From Theodoxus fluviatilis (Eukaryota > Mollusca > Gastropoda > Cycloneritida > Neritidae), in NCBI GenBank assembly GCA_034096865.1, contig JAWQFJ010017343.1, forward strand, positions 139,001 through 203,000: DNA of 64,000 bases, given 5' to 3'. Positions within the stretch are counted from its first letter, which is position 1. Each line of letters begins with the position of its first letter. The position numbers and the translations under genes are program-made. The notes under the pieces were generated by a model. The model saw only the letters and a program-made list of their open reading frames with translations. It was not told where the DNA came from and ran no database searches. This document shows, piece by piece, positions 47,601 to 61,400 of this stretch.

Positions 47601-49371
47601 CTATGTATGTTTTTTGAGGCCTTGTCATCATACACCATCATGCCACATTTGGTATTGATAGACTTAATAGTCTCTGAGAAAAATCCAACGTTAAAGTTTT
47701 TGGACGCCCGGACGGACGAAACAGGTGAGTACATAGACTCACTTTTGCTTCGCATGTGAGTCAAAAAGTGTATAGTTTGTGTACCTTGTGCAAGGGTGTC
47801 CCGAGTGTATTCAACATCAGTACCTGCATCCTACATTAGAATGTTTTGTACAAATAAGTGCCATGAGATCAACATCATTATGTTCAACCAGAATTCTGAC
47901 TGAATCAAAAAGCATTAGCAAAAAACATTAGCAAAAAGCATTAGCAAAGAGCTCATGATTGAAACTAGTAACAGAAGATGAGAAAGGGAACAGTAAATAT
48001 TGATTTTCTATTTCTTTGTTCTACAAGAATTCCTGGCAGAAGAAATATGCCACCGGACAAAAGGTCAGACAGAGACAGCAGCTCACAGTTGGGGACGTTG
48101 ATGGCACCGTAGACGCTGCTGCCGGCATAGGCCAGGACCTGCAGGGAGGTGAAGTCCGGGGCCAGGAAGCGGTCCTTCTCAAACTCCCCAGGCCACGGCA
48201 TCTGCTTCAGCAGCTCCTCTGAGGCCTGCACCAGCCTGGCAAACTTGTCGCTCGTCTCCTTCTTCTTCACCCCTACAAATGCTGAAATGGAGGGCATGGG
48301 CTGTGACAGACTCATTCGCTGGACAGAGACTATGTGCATGTACAAGTAAGCTACATCATCCCACAGGAGCTATCAATCCATTCCAAAGGATGAAGACGTG
48401 TGGTTGAGAATTAACCTCATCCCTTTACAGGTTTGGTGTCATGGTTAGTAATCTCCAGGTTATTTGATTCGAAGGTAATCTTGAACACGATCACTTGAAT
48501 ACATGATTCACTTGATAAAAACCACAATAGCACTCAGGAAAGAGTTTTGAGTGATATCAGATATAAAGTTCACCTTTTGAAATTGGGTCAAGTAATGTCT
48601 GTCAATGGTATTCCTGTACTATTTGAAATGACATCATTGATCTCAAATTTTGGAGACAAAGAGCCCAAACAAGGCAGCTTGAGGTTTCATTGACTGCAGA
48701 AGAAAACTGGCAACTTTACATAATTCAAATGCAGAACAGATGTGCATGCTCACACTTTATTTTAAAAAAGAAACAGGAGTGGTATCTTAGTGTCCTTAAA
48801 TTATGGTGAACCATGACACTAAACCTTTAAAATAAAACTTTAAAGATGAAGTTGTTAATCATTTAACCTTCCAGCTGCATTTCTTACTAATCAAAATCAT
48901 TGGTGATTAAACAAATGTATAGGCGAGTTGAATAATCTACCACTTGGACATTTTTTTTTAAAGAACGTTAAAATTCAACAACTGTAAATGTCAGAGAAGG
49001 CCATCATGGATAGTTTGGCATTCTTGGGACAGGCGTTTGCAAGCAGGGAATTTTTTTTAAATTTTTTTTTTAAACTTTTATTTACAGAAAGAAAGAAACA
49101 GAGGGGTGGGTGGGGGATGGAGGCATACACAGTGGTTCTCATCAACATCAATCATCAGCATCAATATTCAGCATCACTCATCAGCATCAATCAACAATCA
49201 TCTAAATAAAAAGAACAGCAAAGGATGAAGTCTACTGAGTAGTCAAGGGTGTTTGGGAATGGGTGGGTTTATATATATATATATATATTTTTAAATAGAG
49301 GGGGTTTATCTCCTTCTAGCCGAAAAAAGAACGAAAGAGAAGGAGATGTATTATAAGTTGTTAAGAGAGAA

Positions 49372-49436
<65 letters not shown>

Positions 49437-52400
49437 AGGGGCGTATATGAAGGGTATGCAAAATAAGAAAAGTAAGGGCATCTGATGGTGAAGAAGGAAT
49501 GTTAGGAATGCTGATCGAGTTGGAATGATGGGGATTTCACAGCGACGAATTGTGTCGAGTGGCATTTCCAGTACAAGTCAATGTACTGTAATGTACAGTA
49601 TATTAATTCATTATATAAAATTGTTCCATTTGGTCTTAAAATGTTCAAGGGTCTGGCCGATTTTTGCGCTATATTTTTCTATTTGAATCACCTCTATTAT
49701 GTATCTGCTCAAATCTTGGATATTTGGTTTTTCCTCCTTCTGCTTACAATAATAAATATGTTTTCTAGTTAGGGTCAATATGTGATTTACTGCTTTACTT
49801 CCCTGCAAAGCTCGAAATAATTTTTCGGAAGTGGTGAATTTGACAACATGATCTAGTTTCTGAGATATAAACAATTCAATATTATCCTAGAGAATATTGG
49901 TAAATGGACAATGGAGAAAAACATGTTCTAATGTCTCTCGTACGTTTCTACACATGCTGCACCTGTCGTCGTTTGACAGTCGTCTTGCTTTTAGAAATAC
50001 ATTAGTAGGCAGGATTCTGTGTAAAGCTTGAACTGAAATGATCTTGTCCGTGTGTCTGGGTTGGCCCATTTATTTATTGTGTGATACTTCTTCCATGGAA
50101 GGTTGTAGTCGGTCAGGTTTCTTTACCATTTTTCATGTCCTGCAGGTAAAGAGTTATGTTTTGTGAGATTGTCATATAAAAAAGTAATGCCTCTCTTTGC
50201 TTTGGTTTCCAATATTTCCTTAATTGGAGGAGATCTGGGAATATCTAGCATAGATTGATTACAGTTACGTGTTAGGATATCTTTCAATCTCCCCGGGATA
50301 TTATGCACTATTCTGTTGTATAATAAAAATTGTCATTAATCTGGTATTGTGACCTCATTTCAGAAAATAATTTTGGTTGACCTTTCACATTGACGATATC
50401 TCTGACTGAATTTATGCCAGCGTTGTACCACTCAAGGTTGAACAAGTACTTATCCTTCAGGAAAGGATTGTTCCACAAAGATTAAGAGAGGACCTGTTCT
50501 ACCGTTGATGGTTGATCCAATTTGGTTAATATCTCATTCCAATGGCTGAAAACTTCTTTCCAAAATGCAAGCAGGGAAATGCCACGTCCAAACCCAATGA
50601 AGGCAAAGTACAGTCCCACATTCTCACAAGTTAAAATTTAAATGGTGGATCTTCTTGAAGGTTGTACAAATGACTAAAACTAAAAGTAACTTCTTAACTC
50701 TGTAGGATGTCATCAAGATTCAAATTTGACATCAGGAAAAAGGGCTTCAAAACTTATAAACCTCAAGCCCATATCTAACATTGAAAATATTTACTTATGT
50801 CCTGACTGGCTCTAGACAGCTGATAAATTTCAATTTAAAAGTATTATTTAATTCTTAAAATGTCTATTTTTCAATTTCAACAGAAGATAATTTGCCTCAC
50901 CTTCCCATTCACCCCGAATCCCAGAAGGATCCCGGTACGATTCCAAAAATGCCATGTACCTGTAACGATACAAAATGTCTGACATGATTTCAGAAAAGAA
51001 GGAGAAGGAGAAGAAGAAGAGAAGAAGAAAAGAGAGAAGGAGGAGGAGGAGGAGGAGGAGGAGGAGGAGGAGGAGGAGGAGGAGGAGGAGGAGGAGGAGG
51101 AGGAGGAGGAGGAGGAGGAGGAGGAGGAGGAGGAGGAGGAGGAGGAGGAGGAGGAGGAGGAGGAGGAGGAGGCAGAGACGACTGATGGATGGATGGATGA
51201 ATGGATTGATTGATGGATGGATGATGATGATGAAAAATAAGCACCAAAGTACTATTAAACCATGGAATCATAATTCCTGGATGTTTTGTTTGTGTATGTG
51301 TGATTACTCAGTTCAGTTTGCCAATGTCTCACAAAGACAACAACATGGAGGTTGCAACGCATTAACGCATTTAGTTACAACAACAACTTTTCATCAGAGG
51401 AGTTTCCTTACGTCTGGACACATGAAATCAGACTTTACAGATCCCCTCTTTCTTATCCCATAGTTTTCCATTTATTAACAGCTAGGGAGATGATGCGGAC
51501 GTGACATAAATTTTATGTATGAGCTCACGTTTCCACTGTGGGCGACTTGTTGTGGATCCAGTGCCTGCAGGCATTGATGTGGGCAGGGAGGGACCCCGTC
51601 TCAAAGCTCTGGATGTACTCCTCTATCATGGCATCCTCCTTCTCATTGGAGGTGTATTTCTGATGGAGGAAAAGCAGTTTCATCAACCAAACTTTTGACA
51701 ATGAGACTATTATGGAGAGAGAAAAGAGGGGAGGGGGGTTTAGAGAACAGTAAGACAGAGGAGAGGAGAGGCAAAGGAGAGGCAAAGGAGAGGCAAAGGA
51801 GAGGCAAAGGAGAGGCAAAGGAGAGGCAAAGGAGAGGCAAAGGAGAGGCAAAGGAGAGGCAAAGGAGAGGCAAAGGAGAGGCAAAGGAGAGGCAAAGGAG
51901 AGGCAAAGGAGAGGCAAAGGGAGAGGCAAAGGAGAGGCAAAGAGGAGGGGAGGGGAGTGGAGGGGAGTGGAGTGGAGAGTGGAGGGGAGGGGAGGGGAGG
52001 GGAGGGGAGTGGAGGGGAGGGGAGGGGAGGGGAGGGGGGTTTAGAGAACAGTAAGACAGAGAGAGCAAAGGAGAGGCAAAGGAGAGGCAAAGGAGAGGCA
52101 AAGGAGAGGCAAAGGAGAGGCAAAGGAGAGGCAAAGGAGAGGCAAAGGAGAGGCAAAGAGGAGGGGAGGGGAGTGGAGTGGAGGGGAGGGGAGGGGAGGG
52201 GAGGGGAGGGGAGGGGAGGGGAGTGGAGGGGAGGGGAGGGGAGGGGAGGGGAGGGGAGGGGAGGGGAGGGGAGGGGAGGGGAGGGGAGGGGAGGGGAGGG
52301 GAGGGGAGAGCTAGGAGGGGAGGGGAGAGCTAAGAGGGGAGGGGAGAGCTAGAGGGGAGGGGAGAGCTAGGAGGGGAGGGGAGGGGAGAGCTAGGAGGGG

Positions 52401-55400
52401 AGGGGAGAGCTAGGAGGGGAGGGGAGAGCTAGGAGGGGAGGGGAGGGAGAGCTGGAGGGAGGGGAGAGCTAGGAGGGAGGGAGGAGAGCTAGGAGGGGAG
52501 GGAGGGAAGAGCTAGGAGGGGAGTGGAGGGAGAGGGAGTGGAGGGGAGGGGAGGGAGGGGAGGGGAGGGGAGGGGAGGGAGGGAGGAGGAGGGGAGGGGA
52601 GGAGGAGGGGAGGGGAGGGAGGAGGGAGGGGAGGGGAGGGAGGGGAGGGGAGGGGAGGGGAGGGGAGGGGAGGGAGGGGAGAGCTAGGAGGGGAGGGAGG
52701 AGCTAGGAGGGAGGAGGGAGAGCTAGGAGGGAGGGGAGAGAGGAGGGAGGGAGAGCTAGAGGGAGGGGAGAGCTAGGAGGGAGGAGGAGGAGGAGGGGAG
52801 GAGGAGGAGGAGAGCTAGGAGGGAGGGGAGGAGGAGGAGGAGGGAGAGCTAGGAGGGAAGGGAGGGGAGGAGAGTAGGAGGGAGGGGGAGAGCTAGGAGG
52901 GGAGGGGAGAGCTAGGAGGGGAGGGGAGAGCTAGGAGGGGAGGGGAGAGCTAGGAGGGGAGGGGAGAGCTAAGAGGGGAGGGGAGAGCTAGGAGGGGAGG
53001 GGAGATAGGAGAGGAGGGCTAGGAGAAGATGGCTAGGAGAGGAGGGCTAGGAGGGGAGGGCTAGGAGGAGAGGGCTAGAGAGGAGAGGAGAGGAGAGGAG
53101 AGGAGAGGAGAGGAGAGGAGAGAGGAGAGGAGAGGAGAGGAGAGGAGAGGAGAGGAGAGGAGAAAAACAAGAGAAAGCAAGAAAGAATGAGATGTTAAAA
53201 TGAAGAAACAAGAAGGGCAAAGCCCATACGACTCACATGCTTGACCTGGACCTTTATATGACCTTGACCTTCAGGTGACCTTCAAGGTCAAGGTCAAACA
53301 ACTAAACCTACCAATGACATCATACACTAAGAAATGCTTTACACATTTTTCCTACCAAAATACATGTGACCTTGACCCAAGGTCAAGGTCATCCAAGGTC
53401 ATGCAACACAAAGCTGTTAATTCAAGACATAGGAAGCACAATGGTGCTTATTGGCACTTTCTACCATGAGATATGGTCACTTTTAGTGGTTCACTACCCC
53501 ATTTTGGTCACATTTCATAAGGGTCAAAGTGACCTTGACCTTGATGATATGTGACCAAATGTGTCTCATGATGAAAGTATAACATGTGCCCCACATAATT
53601 ATTAAGTTTGAAACAGTTATCTTCCATAGTTCAGGGTCAGGGTCACTTCAAAATATGTATACAATCCAACTTTGAAGAGCTCCTGTGACCTTGACCTTGA
53701 AGCAAGGTCAACCAAACTGGTATCAAAAGATATATAGGTCAGGTATTCAATCTCAAAAACTTCAGAGAAAATTGAGAAAATGTGAAAAATGACTGTTTTT
53801 AGACAACATTTATGGCCCCTGCGACCTTGACCTTGAAGCAAGGTTAAGTCACTATGTATGTTTTTTGAGGCCTTGTCATCATACACCATCATACCACATT
53901 TCGTATTGATAGACTTCATAGTCTCCGAGAAAAATCCAACGTTAAAGTTTTCGGACGCCCGGACGCCTGGACCGGACGCCCGGACGCCTGGACGCCCGGA
54001 CGGACGAAAAGGGTGAGTACATAGACTCACTTTTGCTTCGCATGTGAGTAAAAAAGCACATGACAGTAAGGAATGAGCATTATGAATAGAGGAACCTGAC
54101 AGTAAGGAATGAGCATTATGAATAGAGAAACCTGACAGTAAGGAATGAGCATTATGAAACATAGAGGATAAGATTAACCTCTGTTTTCATTTGTTCACTG
54201 TCACCAAAGCTGGCAAAACACACCTGAGCTTCCCGCAAGTACTCCACAACAAGCGCCATCAGCTTGGAGTGGTCCCCTCTCCTGATGCAGAACATCGCTG
54301 GTGGATTTCCATTGGAGCGTTTGAATTCATTGAGGCCCAGGATCTTCCCATATCCTGGGATTTCATCATCTGAAATACAATTCACAAGTACAGTAGACCT
54401 CGTTGCTCTTTCATGTCTAATGTCCACCACCACCACCACCACTCTACTCCTCAAAGCTGTCTCTTCCAGCTGCCCAGCAAAGGTGTAGCTAGCTCTCCAG
54501 ATGTCCTGCTCGAGCTCATGCTTTGAAATTTAGCAACTGCATGGGGGACATCAAGCTACACTTCTCCAAAGTCCATCTGACTGCCAAATTTAGAACAATG
54601 AGTCAGTGGGTGGAACTATAAAAGGGAGCACCTGCAACTGACAGACAGCTGGGTCAGAGTTGGAATGGCGGCAAGGGGCAGTGAAAGATGGTATGGGACA
54701 TTGCATCTCAATTCTTAGTACCGCAAATGAGCAAATGGTTTCATACATATATTGCACCTGCAAATCTCCTTAGTTTAGGTCACAATCAGACCAGAAAAAC
54801 AACCTACTCTAGGCAGAGTGCAGATACGAAAAATAGTTGAAGAGTACATGTTTGCTAAAGACCCACTAATGCAATACCAAGTTAAGTTTACATAGCGGGA
54901 TGATATCAATAAAAGGGAGAACAGCCTGAGACTGCCTACCATCGGTTCTTGCAGAGGCCAGCCACACTTCATATACCACTTTCTTTGTCTCAGGGTCCAC
55001 CGTCTTGAACAGCCTGGTGTTGTAGGGGTTGATGCCCTGTAAGAAGATGATGAGTTCATCCCTCAGACAAAGAACCAGAAAGGCTGCTGGGCTTCACAGT
55101 ACAGAGTTTCATGCCCAAAGCAAAGGACTCTAACTTGGACAATACTGGAACATTAAGGGACCTGCATAGCTGTCAACAGTGTTCATGCTGTCAAACAGGA
55201 ATATCTATCCCCTTCATTACCTTTGCCATAGAGGTCTTGTTTTTCCGTCAGTTTGTTAGTTCATTAGTTATTCAGCAAAATGACTCCAAAAATTCACAAC
55301 AGATTCTAATAAAATTTGGTGCAAAGTCCGAGTTTCCCGCAAGGAACAATCCATCAAACTTTTTACGTTATCTGTCATCTCGCTTTGGAATTACAACCCA

Positions 55401-58400
55401 AGAGAGAAATGTTATCACCTAGACCGTGGACCAGCACAGCACTGCAGCCACAAGCTGGTGTATGTGTTCTACACTCCGAGACTGCTAGCAGGTGTGGCGC
55501 TAAATTTAACTAGACTTGCTGCATCAGGCCTGGCTAGCAGAAAATGCTGCCTGAATTGTACAGGCCCTGGAAGGCCATCCATCTATTCAACCACTGTTAG
55601 GCATTATAAAGTAACATTCGTGAGTTGAGCAGAACAAAGTCTTAAATTATACAGGCCGCATCACAGCACACTTCCATGAACCACTAGCAGTGCTAAAATT
55701 GTCAGGGGACATGTGTAGCTGTCAACAATGTTCATACTGTCAAATAGTAATCTCCAGCCCCTTAATTGAAAAAATGTCAACTTCCAATGGTGGGATATGT
55801 TGAAGAATTTCGTACATTGAGCTTGCTAATATGTGATGACATAAATTGCATATGTGCTCTGAAATGTGGAAGCAAGCATGTAATAAAGTCACTCACTTTG
55901 GCAACCAGGAATTCTTGGGCCAAGTCAGCATCTGCAGCTGTGCAGTTCTTGGAGAAGTAGGATGTTTTACCCTGGAAAATGAAGCAGTGCTACAATTGGT
56001 AATCACTCAAAAATGAACGGGGAAAGGTAGCTTGAACATCAGAGGTCGTTTTGAAATATTTTCAGATCAGACAATCCCCAAAGAATTCTAAATTCAAACC
56101 TTCTTCATTATGTGCATTGCCCTGACCACACACTTGTTCATTTCAACAGCAAACCATGCGGTTAATATAATCTCAATAGCTTTAGCACTAAAGCATAGTT
56201 TAGGTCAAAATTAACTAAGAAGATGCAAATCCTTCACTTTCTTTTATTTACAACAATAATTTTTTTAAACAAACCTTTCCCTTCAAAGCAGGCTTCTACA
56301 GGCCTAACAGCAAGCACCAGGATAATTCAGTGATTTCATAATAGGTTAATGGCTAAATCATGACACACAAATCTAGACCATCTGCTCTGAACATTTTTGT
56401 TTCCCAATCAACACATTTACCATATCATGTGCACTGCAAACAGACACCAGCTAAATTTATACCTTGATATGAACTGGTTTGGAAGACATCTTCACTGTCT
56501 CCAAGCTTATCTTGGGTGATGACATTCATTTACAAAGTATAATGTATCTTTTTCAAGATTTCCAGTGATTCGTTAAGAACCAGACTGCAGATCTCTCCTC
56601 TTGGAAGGAATACTGCACCAGTTTCCCTGAAGGTGAGAGAAGTAGACATGCCCAGAACATCTCCACTTAATTAAGTACAAGGATTCTTTCACCTCTGGGA
56701 GACTTCTTTTTACTTTCCTGTGGTTAAATATGTGCGGCAGTCTGGGAAAAGCCAGCAGAATTTGCTGCAGACTTTCCGAGATACAGCTAACAATAGGTGT
56801 ACAGGTGACCTCTGATCAAAAATGAATTCTTCTCAGAAATGTGTCCAGTGGTATCTCATCTTCCATATATATTCCAATATATTGAAGTCAAGTTTGAATA
56901 CAAATTTTACTCTTTGCAGTGTTTTAAAATGCTATCCTGTTGTGAAATCTCAGAAATAATTTACTACATTTTCCATGAAGTTCTGACAATTTAATTTTTC
57001 TAATGAATCTGTATGCGCATGACAACTCATGTCAGGAAATACTGTATTTTGTGTTTCTGCATGTTTTAAATACTGCTAGAGGCTGTTAAAATGTCGGGGA
57101 AACAATAGTTTTCATTTCTGTAAGATATCCTCCATGGTAATTCTTGTGACAACAAACACAATATTTAAATTTATTTGTCTAAAAATGCCAATTTTGCAAA
57201 TTCACTTCTCTAAGTTCAGTGCAGAATGGGTTCTACTTAGAATATCTTCATGAAAAAAAATGTTTTGAGCTCAGTATAATGTGTAGTATTTGATTCAATT
57301 CAAATCTCAATTTTGAAATTCACTACTTCTATTACTACTTAGTTCTATTGCTTTTTCCCAAACTCCCTCACTTGTGTTATAAACAATCACACCATTATGA
57401 AATTGACTGTTTTGATTGCAAGTATACACAAGTAAGAGAAAGTTTATTACTGAAGTTATCTTCACTGGGTGAAGCTACCTGGTAGTATTCTGCAAAAACA
57501 CACAAAAGGGGAAAGGTACAGTAAAACAATTCAAAGTGTTGGCAGCAAAACATAACACCAGTGGGATGTACCAAAAGCAAGAACAGATTCCGACATTGCA
57601 TAACTCACTCAGCAGCAAATTTGCCAGTGATAATTAACCTCAGTCCACCAGTCCAAACAAGGCAGTGAGAAGAGTACAAGTTGACAGCATCAAGTCAGAT
57701 AAACAGACTCCCTGGCTACAAAATAGAGGTGACGAGCCGGTGTCAGATTGTCGTAGGCTAAGCTAGGGGAAAAGAAAACAGAAAAAAAGTGACAGGAGTC
57801 TGACCAATTGTATTCTCTCTCGAGAAATGACCGGTGTCAGACTGTCGTAGGCTAAGCTAGGGAAAAAGAAAACAGAAAAAAAGTGACCGGAGTCTGACCA
57901 ATTGTATTCTCTCTCGAGAAATGACCGCTGTCAGACTGTCGTAGGCTACGCTAGGGAAAAAGAAAACAGAAAAAAAGTGACAGGAGTCTGACCAATTGTA
58001 TTCTCTCTCGAGAAATGACCGCTGTCAGACTGTCGTAGGCTACGCTAGGGAAAAAGAAAACAGAAACAAGAAGGGCAAAGCCCATACGACTCACATGCTT
58101 GACCTTGACCTTGACATTCAGTGACCTTCAAGGTCAAGGTCAAACAACTAAACCTAGCAATGACATCATACACTAAGAAATGATTTACACATTTTTTCCT
58201 ACCAAAAATACACGTGACCTTGACCCAAGGTCAAGATCATCCAATGTCATGCAACACAAAGCTCTTAATTCAAGACATAGGAAGCACAATGGTGCTTATT
58301 GGCACTTTCTACCATGAGATATGGTCACTTTTAGTGGTTCACTACCACATTTTGGTCACATTTCATAAGGGTCAAAGTGACCTTGACCTTGATGATATGT

Positions 58401-61400
58401 GACCAAATGTGTCTCATGATGAAAGTATAACATGTGCCCCACATAATTATTAAGTTTGAAACAGTTATCTGCCATAGTTCAGGGTCAAGGTCACTTCAAA
58501 ATATGTATACAATCCAACTTTGAAGAGCTCCTGTGACCTTGACCTTGAAGCAAGGTCAACCAAACTGGTATCAATAGATAGGGCTTGCTTTGACCTATAT
58601 ACTACTTGTAGCTAAGGTCGCCATTCTCAATAACGTGGGAGGAAATTGGGAAAATGTGAAAAATGACTGTTTTTGAGACCACATTTATGGCTCCTGTGAC
58701 CTTGACCTTGAAGCAAGGTCAAGTCACTATGTATGTTTTTTGAGGCCTTGTCATCATACACCATCATGCCACATTTGGTGTTGATAGACTTAATAGTCTC
58801 CGAGAAAAATCCAACGTTTAAGTTTTTTACGCCCGGACGGACGGACGAAAAGGCTGAGTACATAGACTCACTTTTGCTTCGCATGTGAGTCAAAAAAGTG
58901 ACCAGAGTCTGACCAATTGTATTCTCTCTCGAGAAATGACCGCTGTCAGACTGTCGTAGGCTACGCTAGGGAAAAAGAAAACAGAAAAAAAGTGACAGGA
59001 GTCTGACCAATTGTATTCTCTCTCGAGAAATGACCGGTGTCAGACTGTCGTAGGCTAAGCTAGGGAAAAAGAAAACAGAAAAAAGTGACCGGAGTCTGAC
59101 CAATTGTCTTGAGAGAGAATACAATTGGTCAGACTTTGGTCACTTTTTTCTGTTTTCTTTATCCTTGGCTACAAAATGGTTGCAAGGAACAAAATTTTCA
59201 CCAACGCCACTAAAGCAATATTGGGGTATTGATATGCACATATACTAGCAACCAATTTTTGTAGGGATGAACTGGTAATATACCATGTGGTGCATCATTC
59301 AAACCTATACAAATCCCTATATGAATTTTTTTAACCCACATGAAGATCTCTGTGGAGGAATGCATTTCATTTATTCTGCTTTCATTTTCACATGGTTAAG
59401 TTAGGACCAAAGCCTCACATTCGGGGGAAGACCTAGTTCTTTCTCATGTCCATCCAGGGAGAACATTTCATCCAGCACTGACTTCAGTAGGCCCTCCATC
59501 ACCTCAGGTTCTGCTGCTGCTGCAGCACTTTTCTTCACCAGCTCTGCAAACTTCTCCTGCAGACAAACCAAAATCAGTCAACTAGTGAGCGCTCTGAGAG
59601 TGCAAACCTCCACCAAGGCCTGTATAATTCAGGCAGGATGTTCTCCTAGCCAGGCTTGATGCTATGAAGTTTACATCATTTTAGCACCTGCTAACAGTCT
59701 CTTGAGTGTGGGATGCATACATCAGCATAATCAATGGTTTGATGTCATCAACTTCATGATGTGCAAGATAAAATATCTATTAATGGTTCCAAATCTAAAA
59801 TTAGATAACATGTAATGACCAAAAGTTAATGGACTGTTCCTTGGGTGAAACCCTTATCTTCCACCAAATTTAATCATAAACTGTTTTGAACTTTTCAAAT
59901 TATATTGGCGAATAAAGCAAGCACCAACCAACCAACTAAATGAAAAACAGTCTCCTTGGTAGAGGTGATTATTACCTTTCACTGCAAAATGGTAGTAGTG
60001 TCATTCTGAATGATGCCAATGTAATTTCTTTTACTAACATTACTTCATGGATCTCCTATCAATTTCTAATCAGGATACAGCAAATAATGGTGATGAGACA
60101 GGCAGGTAGGATTGTCCAATCCAAATAGCTGTCATCATCATCATCACACCTGTAGACATTTTCTCTAGAATGAGCTTTCATACATGTACATAGGGTGCCC
60201 CTCTTTGAATGCTAGGCTGCAAGTATTAATTAAGCTTGCAGCACCATTCCCAAAATTAATTTAAAAAATTCTGACCAGTTGTTCCCATAATGCTCCCATG
60301 GAGAGAATTGATGCACTTCAGACAATGCATCTCAAACATCACAATACTTGCATAATTAATATAAAGCTGTCAAACAAACTAAAATATTTTGTAAATCCAT
60401 CCCTTCCAACATAACTTGGGCATGACTTGGAAATCTGCACATGCTGTCAGAGAGCATGTATTGCAAGATTTCAGCTGCTTTTGCCACTGTTAATGAGACT
60501 CACAGGCCTCTTAACAAGGACGAGCTGTTTGCCAAATTCTGCATCGAGTGAAAATACAGGAATTGTGTATATATATATATATACTAGCCGCTTCGCGCCT
60601 AGGCACTGTGCAAAGCGCCAAAGCCACATACAAAGCCAAATTCTTCAGCCGCCATTTAGTTTTTCTCATCACGTAACCATGATAACCAAAAAAAATCGTT
60701 CACAGATCTTCATCATTTGACTTTACCTACCCGCACACCAAATTTCGGTCAAATCTTTGAGTTTTCGGCGGCCATCTTGTTTGTGCCCACTTCCGGTTAC
60801 CATGGCAACACCATTTTTTAATCCCACCATGACCTGACCCCGGCCCACACCTAACCCCATACCAAGTTTTAAGTCGATGGGAACTCCTGTGTCTCACGCG
60901 GCTTCGCCGCCTTCGACACAGTCGTCCAAATTCTTCAGGCGCCATCTTGTTTTTCTCGTCACGTAACCATGGTAACCAAAAAATTTGTTCACAGATCTTC
61001 ATCATCTGACTTTACCTACCCACACACCAAATTTCAGTCAAATCGGAGCACTTTGAGTTTTCGGTGGCCATCTTGTTTGTGCCCACTTCCGGTTACCATG
61101 GTGACACCATTTTTTTAACCCCACCATGACCTGACCCCGGCCCACACCTAACCCGATACCAAGTTTTAAGTCGATGGGAATAAAACTGTGTACTCCTGTG
61201 TCGAAGGTGGCGCCGCCTTCGACACAGTCGGCCAAATTCTTCAGCCGCCATTTTGTTTTTCTCGTGACGTAACCATGGTAACCGAAATATTTGTTCACAG
61301 ATCTTCATCATTTGACTTTACCAACCCACACACCAAATTTCGGTCAAATTGGAGCACTTTGAGTTTTCGGCGGCCATATTGTTTGTGCTCACTTCCGGTT

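Noticed and set aside
51525..52352. Leu/Pro/Ser- and Glu/Arg/Gly-rich frames
   Set aside because: Products of the polypurine tract; only 51529-51659 is coding, as DPP3 exon 9 of copy B.
53275..54162. Repeated short frames ([17 protein letters not shown] and similar) also seen at 34271 and 58214
   Set aside because: They recur because they lie in copies of the AGGTCA-rich element; they are not conserved as protein and hold no domain.
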